From Nymphaea colorata (taxonomy: Eukaryota; Streptophyta; Magnoliopsida; Nymphaeales; Nymphaeaceae), in NCBI RefSeq assembly GCF_008831285.2, contig NC_045144.1:11697672-11761671 (forward strand): a stretch of 64,000 nucleotides of DNA, read 5' to 3'. Position 1 is the stretch's first letter; each line of letters opens with the position of its first letter. A model generated the notes under the pieces. That model was not told the DNA's origin. It saw only the letters and a program-made list of their open reading frames with translations, and did no database searches. Of this stretch, positions 36,762 to 48,100 are shown one piece after another. Made by a program: the position numbers and the translations under genes.

Positions 36762-37055
36762 TTACAAAGATGGCTTATCATACATTGCATAATGAACACA
36801 AAATTCGGATTTAAAATATGCAGCATTGAAGTAGGACAGCTTCCTTGACAGATTAGTGTCATCCCTAGAAAACTGACCAGCTCTATGAGACAGCATATTT
36901 GGCTTCAAGCATCCACTTCCCAGAGCTACCAAGTAGAGCGCCAGAAAGAATTTCAATGCCTGAAGACCTCTTGCTTCTTGACAGTGATTTCCTTCAGTTC
37001 TCCTTTTGCATTTTGGTGATCGAAACTGTTGCAAATGAGCTCGGACAGAAAGCAA
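36762..37055 (-). pseudogene. NPF (NRT1/PTR family) transporter exon fragment
   Basis: The minus strand encodes FFLALYLVALGSGCLKPNM followed by GQFSRDDTNLSRKLSYFNAA. This matches the conserved segment of plant NPF transporters, where …LYLVALGSGCLKPN… precedes a GADQF motif and a FNAAYF segment. Here GADQF has become RAGQF and the sequence degenerates after YFNAAYF. Only this piece is present, with no partner exons nearby, so it is a dead fragment. Intact relatives move nitrate, peptides or hormones across membranes. Confidence 0.7.
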
Positions 37056-37479
37056 GATAAATCCCTCTAATCAATTCATGGCATAAGTTAAAATTGATTT
37101 GAATAATTGGATCATTTCATTTTGAATTATTGTTCTTTTGAAAGATGCTAGAGCACAAATCCACAAAGCCACCATTTTAGTCCAACACCAGTGTTCTGAA
37201 AAGCCTAAATATCTTTTTTTTTTTATTGGAACAATTGGTAAGGAAGACTTTCTCAGTATGTTTCTAAAATGAAAAAGGGAGGAATTCACTAAATCGTTGA
37301 ACAGAGTAGATGGTTGGTGGGCGAACTTAACGGCACCGTTTCAAAGGAAAAAAAAGCAACACCGATTGAAAACCTAAGATTCAACTCCAATGCTTGACTG
37401 GGGAATAACCAAACCCAATCCTGCAATATCGATTGAATCTTCTTCTTACAATAGTGGCAAAAAAAGCGGTCATAAGAGA
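37056..37479. other. Unassigned interval
   Basis: No gene recognised; AT-rich. It may include the interior of the Harbinger-family fragment to the right, whose left end I could not find. Confidence 0.3.
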
Positions 37480-37783
37480 GAGAGGAGAGGCATGAAACAG
37501 TGGTAAGGAGAGAGACAAAAGGGCGAGCAGAGAGGAAGAGGGAGGGAAGAAAAGGAAGAAAGAGAAGAGAAACAGGGAGTGAGAGGGAAGCAGTAGCAGA
37601 GGAAGAGCACAAGCTGCGAGAGGTTCACCTGTTCCGTGGTTTCCCTGTTCCTCTGTTTACTGTTCCGGGCAAAATCACAGAACAGGCACGAACATGAGGG
37701 ATACCTATACCATTATCTAGTCTGTCCCTTGAGTTCCTTGTCCATTGTTCCTAGCTATTCCAGGCATATCAAATGGCTTCTAA
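37480..37783. mobile_element. One end of a second Harbinger-family element
   Basis: The end ATCAAATGGCTTC (37768-37780) followed by TAA resembles the right end ATCAAACGATCTC plus TTA of the 580-3223 element. The adjacent DNA also shares GAACAGG / CCACGGAACAGG-like words and a long purine run (minus strand pyrimidine-rich, as at 780-1115). It lies in reverse orientation. No opposite end was found, so it is probably truncated. Confidence 0.55.
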
Positions 37784-38811
37784 GACTAGCCATTCTGTAA
37801 AATTGCGGCAAATCAGGTCATAATCTGGATTGAAAACAGACCTAATCTAAGCACAGGTGTAGAACCTTCCACTCCTATGGATGAACAGAGCTAGCGGAGC
37901 AGCAAAGCACTTGCAAAGTCACGTCCCGAGCAACCAGCGAGCTTGATGGAAATCTTGAGGTGAGCCAAATGATACCCGGCCCTTAATTTGGAATCGAAGC
38001 ATATCCAATTTGAGACTTAAATAGTTACAGACAAGTGTTCGGGTCACAGGGTCAAATTTTATTGAAATTTACCGAATCAGATTTAGTCATATATCACATG
38101 CTATTAATTCTGAATCTATTAGTTTCGGTGAACGGGGTTTGCCCTTCCACTTGAAAAAAAAAAGCCAAAATCTCCGACTAAACCTTCATCCCCAAACCAC
38201 AGGGACTGTTTCAGTGCTTAAAGGTAAAGGTGTTGTCGCACAATGATGAGTTGACCATCAAAGAATCGAACAAAGGTGACTGTTCCTACTCAATCCTGTC
38301 TAACCAACCTCACTCAATTAGTTGATTTCAGTTTTGAGACTTAAAATACTTACAGACAACTGTTCGGGGTCAAATTGTATTGAAATTTACGAAACCAGAT
38401 GTCAGTTAGACATATCGAATGCCATTTGTTGATTTCGAGTTGCATATACAACCAAACTTTTTTTTCCAAAAGAAATTGCAATAGTTAGTTAAGCCAGAAC
38501 CTTTTGTTGACCTTTTTTATTTTAAAAAATTGCAATAGTTAATTAAGGCAGAATCTTTTGTTGACCATTTTTTATTTATCATTTTTTTTCAAAAGTAGTA
38601 TCCCCAACATAGCAAAAACAAGGATTTTACAGGAATTTTCACGTCCCCGGAAGTCGATAAAACCGTCTCAGCCACACCTGCCGCCCTTGCATGGATAATA
38701 TCCTCAGCTTCTCAAGTTTACATGTTTCTTGATGCTAAGGTCGTACAAATGCGAAACTGAGGATCTGACATTTTGTTTTTCTACAATGATGTCATCTGAT
38801 ACGGGTCAGGT
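37784..38811. other. Intergenic DNA with two short diverged duplications
   Basis: About 38012-38080 and 38333-38400 share TTTGAGACTTAAA...TTACAGACAA...GTTCGGG...GAAATTTACC-like sequence. About 38472-38517 and 38527-38572 share TTGCAATAGTTA(G/A)TTAAG...TTTTGTTGACC. No gene recognised. Confidence 0.55.
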
Positions 38812-38817
38812 TTTATT
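38812..38817 (-). terminator. Candidate polyadenylation signal of the glucose transporter gene
   Basis: AATAAA on the minus strand about 380 bases past the stop codon; the intervening DNA is a plausible 3' UTR. Choice of this site is inferred from position only. Confidence 0.35.
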
Positions 38818-39197
38818 TCTTTCTTTGGGTAAGAGCTCCAGCTTAATCTCCTGAATATGTTCAACAGCAAATGAAATAACGCCAGCGACACGATCCAGTT
38901 AACATTTCCATCAAAAACGGCCTGACACGAAAGACGTATAGATTGAAAAATACGATCCGCAACTGATAATTCCATAACCAAAAACTCAGTGAGGTATAAT
39001 TTGGTCATACTCAAGGCTAAAAGTCAGCAAGGTTGCGAATTTCAGTCCATTCTGGAGCTGATGGCAGACTAACCATACATTTATCGAAAACTTGCTCAAA
39101 AAAAAAAGGGATGAAGTTCTCATCCGCAATCTCAAGTCGCTTATCATATGGAAACAGTTAGTTTCATCATATACGATGAACATGCTTGATATGGTAA

Positions 39198-42100
39198 CTA
39201 TGCAGAAGATCTAAGGGCAAGCTCAATTTCTTCCAGAGATCTCCCTTTTGTCTCCACCACATTGCCAGCAACGTAGATAACAGCCAGGAAGCAGACCACA
39301 GAAAATCCCAGGTATACGTTACTGATTCCATACTTGTTAACCACGTTTAAGAAATAGAGACCGATCACAAAGTTTGACACCTGCAAAGGTAGAGAATCAT
39401 ATCAAGAGTATTCTTCCAGGTATCATGCTGCAAGATGGATCTTTTCTGGAAGAATGACAGTATGCGCCTTTTTTTTTTTCCTTTTGGGTAAATGTAGTTC
39501 TTACCAGACAATCAAGCAACGTTTAAGAACCTTTTTCAGACAAAGCAGCTGCTAAACAGGAAAATTGCATGTACTCAAATTGATAACCTCATTTTTCACC
39601 GTTGCATCAATAGGGCTTTCACTTTTAAAACAGGCAGGCTATTCCAGGATACCAAGTTCTATACATTCCTTCTCTTCTACAAGGGCCATGGAGATTTTCT
39701 GACTGCAAGAAGCAGCTACACTAACATTATTGATTTGTAGGACACAAGTGGAAATTTCTTAAAGTAACAGAATCCTTATTTTTTCCAAAATGAAAAACCT
39801 ACATACGGCTTAGCAATCTAAAGCACATAAATAGCATAAATGATGTATTAATCATGTAAAAATCATGTCACTTTTTTGTCTCCTAAAACTGCAGTTCCCA
39901 CACCAAAAGAAGACTTCATAACAATGAAGAAAACCGTCAGAAAAAATAAAATGGAAAAATAGAAAAATACGAGCACATAAATCAGTTTAGGATCACCAAA
40001 ATCAGGTATCCTTACCCAGTGTGTTGCCAAGGACAATGCAACAGCTTTAGCTCGAATTCTGGATGCAAATATCTCTGGAAGAAGAAGTGCTGGGACAGGC
40101 CCAGCACCCAGTGAAAACGACAACACGTACCTGTGACATGAAGGAAAAAGATCAAAATTTCAACAAAAATGAAAAAAGAAAGTAACATGAAAAGAATCCT
40201 TAATCAAGCAATCAAAAGAATAATGCTTACATAACCGTTCCAAGAACAGCTAGAACGCCAGCATAGGAAGCAAGTGCTTTCCACGTGAAGGATACAAAAA
40301 GTAGCAACATTGAAGCAGCCTAACAGAAGTAAAAAAATATTTGCTTTTTATTAGTTAAAATCAAACAGGATCAGTATTTTACAAACTAAACTCCTAAGTC
40401 CAGGAAACAAGTTCCTTTGCTACTTTAGCAAGCAAACGCAGTCTCTAGACATAGCTTGATGCAACCAATTGAGGTAAAAAAAAAACAAAAACGTAGTGCC
40501 CATATCTGCATAAAATAAACCTCCACAGAGAAAAAGGCCTTTCATTTGATCCCCATGCATGGCAACCATGTTCAAAATAGAGAAAAGCCCATATCCATCA
40601 AGAAGGAACCAGGACCAATCCAACTTTTCACAATCATATACAGGTTTACCAGGATAACAAATCTGTAGTAAACAAATTCCAGCTAGGTAATCCCATAAAA
40701 GTATCCAGCTTTCGAAAAATATCCTTTCATGAGTATTTCGACCTTCTAAGTCATGATATTATAAGAAACGAATAACGGAATGGGTCAAGAAAACAGGAAA
40801 ATTTTGCACTGGAAGTAGCATCCAGCAAAATTAGGATTCACCTCCTTATCGATACTAGTAAGAGCATACAAAATATATGAAAGCCACTGTTGCTCATAAT
40901 AGAAACTTCAGAGGAAAAAAGGTTGCAAGTTGCAACCTGCATGAAAGCAGGTATTAGTTTATCCATGAAAGCATCAACTCCCATTGGTTACATTGCAAAT
41001 GAATTAGCTACTTATAGATCTACTTCAGATAATAAACTAGACATTTTTCTGGAAAGCCAGAATATCGTATATGATTCCACTAATAAAGTATAAATAGCAT
41101 GTGTATAAGATCTGAACCAACAAACAAAATGCTACCCAATATCAGCTCCCAAAACAGCTAATGGAAGTTAGAATCCTCCCAAATATTGTGTGTGAAACCA
41201 TAAAAATTGCTGATAGTTTGGAAACATCATAATGAGGAACCTTTCTTTATCAAATCACAACAAGACTGTTAGAATTTAAATATTAGACATTATGTAAGTA
41301 TACATATGTATATTTCATATATACTGTCATACATCTAGTTTCATGTATGATTTGTACATATGAATATCTATGTATGCATAGGTGTTTATGTATTTTATTT
41401 TATTTGTTTCTTTTTCTTTTTTTATGTACCTTTTTTATTTCTTTTCTTTTTCTATTTTTACTTTTTCTTATTTTGTAAAGGGGAACTAGCTGTTGGGCCA
41501 GCTTCCAACGGCTAGATTTCTAGCCGTTGGAGATGGCCCAACAGCCAACTCCTCCTTCTTCTCTCCCTTACATTGTACTATAAATAAGGGACTGTTGTCC
41601 TTTTAGGCCTCTCTTGTGTTCTCTTCTCTTGAGATTAATATATTTATCTTCTCCTCAAGTTTGAGGTTTGGTTGTGCATTTACCTATTGAAGGTGTTGGG
41701 ATCTTCAAGAGTGTATCTCTTGAAGTGTTTGCATTCTCAAGATTGGGACTGATTTACATGGTATCAGAGCAAGGTTTTGGCTTTTTGTCTTGCTGTCTTT
41801 CAAGCTTGAAGATCCCTGGTATTTCTCTTCCGTTGGAGCCGTGAAGCACTCCAAGTGTTCGATATATTACTGCTTTGAGTTGACACAAGAAGGTGTTGTT
41901 ATTTTACTGGCCTCTTTTTGGTGATATTTATGACGGGATAAAGCTCCCTTGGTGGTGATGATTGTGGCAGTCTTTGACGCGTCAAAAGCTTCATTTTGTG
42001 TGGCTGTTTTTCATCCTAGCACTACCTCAACGTCTCCTTTACAAGGTACACATTATGGATGAAAGAACTTCTTCTACTCCTCTTCCTAAATTAACTTCAT

Positions 42101-45100
42101 CAAATTATGTTTCTTGGGCAAAAACTATGGAACATTTTATTAGAAGTAAAGGCCTATGGGGACTTGTTGATGGGTCTAAAGGTGAACCTCAATTAGTCCT
42201 CACCAAGACCATAGATGGTAAAGCCCAAGAACTAGATGGAGTTGAAAAAGACAAGGTTATGAATGAATATGAGAAAAAATGGGAAGAGTGGAAGATAGGA
42301 CACCACAAGATTATCACTTGGATTATTGCTTGTGTTGATACTACAACCATGGGCCAAATAGCAAAACATAATTTTGCTCATGAAGCTTGGGAATTCCTCA
42401 AGAAAACCCACACTATGAAGGATGTGGCCTACATCTGCAATCTTCAAATGAAGATTGCAAGTCTCCAACAAGGGGATAAGTCTATTAAAGAATACGTTGG
42501 AGAAATGGAGCAATTATGGGACGAACTTGCTCTATTTGAACCCGAATGGTATGATCCAAGAGACATTGGAGTTAGAGAAAACAAATCCAAAGGGAGAAAT
42601 TTTATAAATTCATTCTTGGTCTTAGATCGGAATATGATGGAGTCAAAACTTCCTTGCTCCATAGGCATAAAGTGCCATCTATGAATGAAGCCATAGCGGA
42701 ACTTCAAATGGAGGAGAATAGACTCAATTTTTCCAAAGATAAAAGTGAGAGTGTTCTTGCTACCTCAAGACCCGGTGCTCATATGAGAACTTATAGGCCT
42801 CCTCACTTTAATCGAAACTATGAGCATAACAATAATGGCAACAAGAAGATCGTATGTTTCCATTGTTAAGAAGAAGGACATACTAAACTTAGATGTCCTA
42901 AATTGAGGATATTTGATAAAAAGACAAGTGTGGCTGGGACAATGTATGAAGAAAGCAATCGATTTGACCTAGACAAACTTGTAAGTGCCCTCCAACCAAA
43001 GCTTATTGATGCTCTTCAACCATTTTTCAAAGGAGGAGGGACTTCTCCAATCTCCGGAGCAACGGTGGCATCCACATCATCAAGTAAGTACTCTTGGATT
43101 CTTGATTCCGAAGCTTCATTTCATATGACCCCTTGTAGTTCTTTACTTACCGAATGCACTAAGGAAGAAACTTGCCCATTTGTTAAAACCGCCGATGGAA
43201 CTCCTCTTGAAATCAAATGTGTTGGGAATATTGATCAAAATTTTAATTCAAAAGTTTTTAAAATACCAAAAGTTAGATTTATTCTCAAACTTAACTTAAA
43301 TCTCTTGTTGGTTTCTCAAATAACAAATCATGGATGTGATATTATCTTCTCACAAAATAAATTTTTGATACAGGACCATCTTTCCAAGAAGACGATTGGG
43401 GAAGGTTCTAGGAAAAATGATCTCTACTATGTTGATTTTTTGGATCTTTCCAACCCTACTTGCAATGTAGTCAAGAAGAGTGACATTCAAGTTTGGCATC
43501 AAAGACTTGAACATTCAAGTTTAGGAAAAATGTCTTGTATCCCTTTTTTGAAAGAGAAATGTAAAGAAATGATCTCTTGTGATGATTGTATTAAAGCCAA
43601 AATTAAGGCTTTACCTTTTGGAAATAGAAATTTTGTTGCAAAGGCACCTTTTGAATTAGTGCATTCGGATGTATGAGGTCCCGCTCCTATTATGTCTAAA
43701 GGTGGTTTGCCTTATTATGTCATTTTTGTGGATTATTACTCTCAATATGCTTGGGTTTACTTTCTTAAACGTAAATCGGAAGTCTTTATGAATTTTAAAA
43801 ACTTTTACAACATGATCAAAACTCAATTTGATGCAAATCTTAAAATCTTTAGAAGTGATTCCAGGGGAGAATTCATTTCCAATGAATTTGAAGAATTCCT
43901 AAAGGAAAATGGAGTTATACACCAAAAGTCTTGTCCAAAAACCCCCCAACAAAATGGAGTTGCCGAAAGAAAACATAGACATATTCTTGAAACAACAAGA
44001 GCTCTTCTTATATCAAAAAATGTTCCAAAAAATTTTTTGATATAAGAAGAGCTCTTGTTGTTTAAAGAATATGTCTATGTTTTCTTTCGGCAACTCCATT
44101 TTGTTGGGGGCTTTTTGGACAAGACTTTGGGTGTATAACTCCCTTTTCCTTTAGGAATTCTTCAAAAATTTTTGGGCTAAAGCGATTCTAACATCCATTT
44201 ACTTGATTAATAGAATGCCCTCTAAAGTTTTAGAAAATATTTCACCTTTTCAAAAACTTTTTAATTTGGAGCCAATTTATAAAAGATTCAAAGTCTTTGG
44301 TTGCAAATGTTTCATTTTAAATGACAAAAATGACAAACTTTCATCTAGGGCTATTCAATGTGTCTTTATTGGCTATTCCGAAACTCAAAAAGGATATAGA
44401 TGCTATGATATTGAAAAAGATAAAGTGTATGTCTCAAGAAATGTGATATTTTTAGAAGAAGAAAACGGCTTTAATGAAAATAAAACCAAGCATGAAGATG
44501 ACTATTCTTTTTTATGGATAAATGATGATGATGATAATGATGATGATGATGATGATGTTTTGCCTTCTTCACATGATGATGCTCTAAATGAGGTTGAGAG
44601 TACTCCTTTTAGATCTCCACCAAGAGAAGTTATAGTTTATAAGAGAAGGTCTCAACAAAACATCCAAGAGTCTCAACCTACTCTTAAGAGATCTCAAAGA
44701 GTTTTTCATCCACCTCAAAAATTTGTCTCCTACGAGTCTTTTTCCCCAAAACATAGAGCTTGCTTATTAGCTATTCACTCTCATGTTGAACATTCATCCT
44801 ATCCTGAAGCCAAAACTAACCCACATTGGATTGAAGCAATGAACAGTGAACTTAGAGCCCTTGAAGACAATAAAACTTGGGACATTGTGTCTCTTCCTAT
44901 AGGGAAAAGGACAATAGGATGTAGGTGGGTATACAAAGTCAAGACTAGAAGTGATGGATCACTTGAAAGGTATAAAGCTATACTTGTTGCCAAAAGATAT
45001 GCTCAAGAATATGGGATTGATTACGAAGAAACTTTTGCCCCTGTTGCTCGTATGACCTCTGTTAGAGCTCTTATTGTCATTGCTTCCATTAAACAATGGT

Positions 45101-48100
45101 CGATATATCAATTGGATGTGAAAAATGCATTTTTGAATGGATACTTAAATGAGGAGGTATACATGGTTTCACCCCCTGGGCTTGATTTACCTCAAGGAAA
45201 AGTTCTTTATCTTAGAAAGGCATTATATGGCTTGAAACAAGCTCCAAAAGCTTGGTTTGACATGTTTAGCAATGTTATGTTTAAACAAGGTTTTAAATCC
45301 TGCTATTCTGACACTGCTATGTTTGTTAAAAATACTGCTGTAGGTATAATTGTGTTACTTTTATATGTAGATGATATGATTATTACAGGTAATGATGCCA
45401 ACGGAATTATGCAGGTAAAGGATTTTCTAAAGAATGAATTTGAAATGACTGATTTGGGTAAACTAACCTATTTTCTTGGTATTGAAGTAGCTTATAGTAT
45501 AAAAAGATACTTACTTTCACAAATGAAGTTTGCCAATGACATTATGAACAGATCAATGACAAAGTGGTGGACACTCCTAAAGCCTTAGGAGTAAAGATGA
45601 AGATTGATGATGGAGAAATTCTAGAAAATCCCACTCCATTTCGTCAATTGGTTGGAGCTCTCACATATTTATCCATCACAAGGCCTGACATATCACATGC
45701 GGTACATGTCATAAGTCAGTTTCAACAAAGACCCACTTCTGTACACATGGGAGCCGCATTGAGGATTGTTCGATATGTCAAACACACAATCACTAAAGGA
45801 CTTTTTCTATCCTCCTCATCAAACTTGAATATGATTGCCTATACTGATGCTGATTGGGGTGGAGATCCTAATAACAGGCATTCCACCCCCGGTTTTTGTG
45901 TTTTTCTAGGTGACTCTCTTATTTCATGGAGGTGCAAAAAACAAAATAAGGTCTCTCTATTATCAACTGAAGCAGAGTATCGTGCCATGGCCACCACCAC
46001 CATGGAGATTGTATGGTTAAAAAGCTTATTGAAGGACATTGGAATTGACTTAAATGAAGCAACCAAGCTCTGTTGTGACAATAAAAGTGTCATCTACATT
46101 GCTAGCAATCATACTTTTCATGAAAGGACAAAGCATATTGAAATGGATTGTCACTATGTGAGAGAAGAATATCTTAGCCGAACAATCGATATGTCCTTTG
46201 TCCCTTCCGAATATCAACTTGGAGATTTCTTCACCAAGGCACTTGCTTCAGCACGATTTCAGTTTCTTCTTGGCAAACTTTCGGTGATCACACCGTAAGT
46301 TTGAGGGGGGTGTTAGAATTTAAAGATTAGACATTATGTAAGTATACATATGTATATTTCATATATACTGTCATACATCTAGTTTCATGTATGATTTGTA
46401 CATATGAATATCTATATATGCATAGGTGTTTATGTATTTTATTTTATTTGTTTCTTTTCTTTTTTATGTACCTTTTTTATTTCTTTTCTTTTTCTATTTT
46501 TACTTTTTCTTATTTTGTAAAGGGGAACTAGCTGTTGGGCCAGCTTCCAACGGCTAGATTTCTAGCCGTTGGAGCTGGCCCAACAGCCAACTCCTCCTTC
46601 TTCTCTCCCTTACATTGTACTATAAATAAGGGACTGTTGTCCCTTGTTTTGTTAAGGCTTTTAGGCCTCTCTTATGTTCTCTCCTCTTGAGATTAATATA
46701 TTTATCTTCTCCTCAAGTTTGAGGTTTGGTTGTGCATTTACCTATTGAAGGTGTTGGGATCTTCAAGAGTGTATCTCTTGAAGTGTTTGCATTCTCAAGA
46801 TTGGGACTGATTTACAAAGACCACCACTTTTTGAAATTTTAATACTCACTGTTTATTCTAAATATAACGTTTTTACTTTGATTTTAACTAGAGAACCATC
46901 TTACGTTTATGGACAGACAGACAGAGAGGGGAAGAGGGATGCGCTGTGCGCACATACTACAAATTATTCACTCATGGAGATGCAAGAAACCTGCAATGAA
47001 CTTAGAACTTCCTACAAATTCTCCGCTAACGGAAATGCAAGAAGCTGGACACTGTTTATTCTAAATATAACTTTTTTACTTTGATTTTAACTAGCTATCT
47101 TACGTTTATGGACAGACAGACAAAGAGGGGAAGAGAGATGCGCTGTGTGCACATACTACAAATTATTCACTCATGGAGATGCAAGAAACTTGCAATGAAC
47201 TTAGAACTTCCTACAAATTCTCCGCTAACGGAAATGCAAGAAGCTGGCAATGATGTTAATAGTGCTTCCACAATATCATTCAGGATCCCTCAATTAAAAT
47301 ATGAGACTACCTAACCAGTTGGACTATCTTGACCAGTTAACAACTTGGTATAAAATGCAATATTTCCCACATCATGCGCCAACATCATGTCTATGAAGTA
47401 TGAGGTTTGTGGGCATTATTTAACTCTGAGCTTTGAAAGTTAAAATACCATTGGTCCTAGATTATGGGGTCTGCAAGAAGATGGCAATAAACTCATAAAC
47501 TTCTGAAACGTCAAATCAAGTCTCTCACTGTACATAATTAGACATATGCAAGAGGAAAGGACTCACCATTCCAAGAAAGCTTGCAATTAAGAGACTTTTC
47601 CTTCCTTGTCTGTCCATCAAAAAAGATGAAATGACAGTTCCTGCCAACATATGCCAACTGGATAAAGAAAATATTTACTGCAGTATCTGTTTATAAACGC
47701 CATACATGGAAAAATAAGATAAATGAAATTCAGTTAGACTAACCAAAAACGTTTGATGCTCCAACCAGGGCACTTGCTGCAACATCTGATGCAACTCCAG
47801 CACTACGGAATACTGAAGTCGAATAATATACTACAGCATTGATTCCAGCAAACTGTTGAAAAAGAAAAAGTGCAGCCCCAACACTCACGACTGCAGTTTG
47901 TTGTAGCAGTTAGAAAGATAACTTTGAACTTAACAAGTTAAAGTTACAAAAGTAGATGAACGTTTAAGCAAACAAAAATGTTGAAAGAAAAAATTAATTC
48001 TAATGAACTGTTTGAAGACTTCACCTCGGCCCTGATTCCCCATTATTATGCTTTGCCTAAAGCACCAGCTGCTAAGATTTACAGCTCAAACTTTTCAAGC

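Larger units (their letters stand above)
41272..46821 (+). mobile_element. Ty1/copia LTR retrotransposon (copia-2) inside a pGlcT intron, antisense to the gene
   Basis: LTRs lie at 41277-41758 and 46311-46816, with target duplication AAGAC on both sides (41272-41276 and 46817-46821), primer site and polypurine tract in place. LTRs differ by eye at about six substitutions plus small T-run indels and one roughly 15-base indel, so it is clearly younger than copia-1. Internal order is gag, zinc knuckle, protease, integrase, RT, RNase H. RT motifs are intact, but gag, zinc knuckle and integrase carry frameshift, stops and a fold-back duplication, so it cannot be autonomous as it stands. Confidence 0.97.

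Noticed and set aside
44521-44560. Poly-Asp tract as a special acidic domain
   Set aside because: It is a GAT trinucleotide run in the linker between integrase and RT of copia-2, a region that varies freely in such elements.
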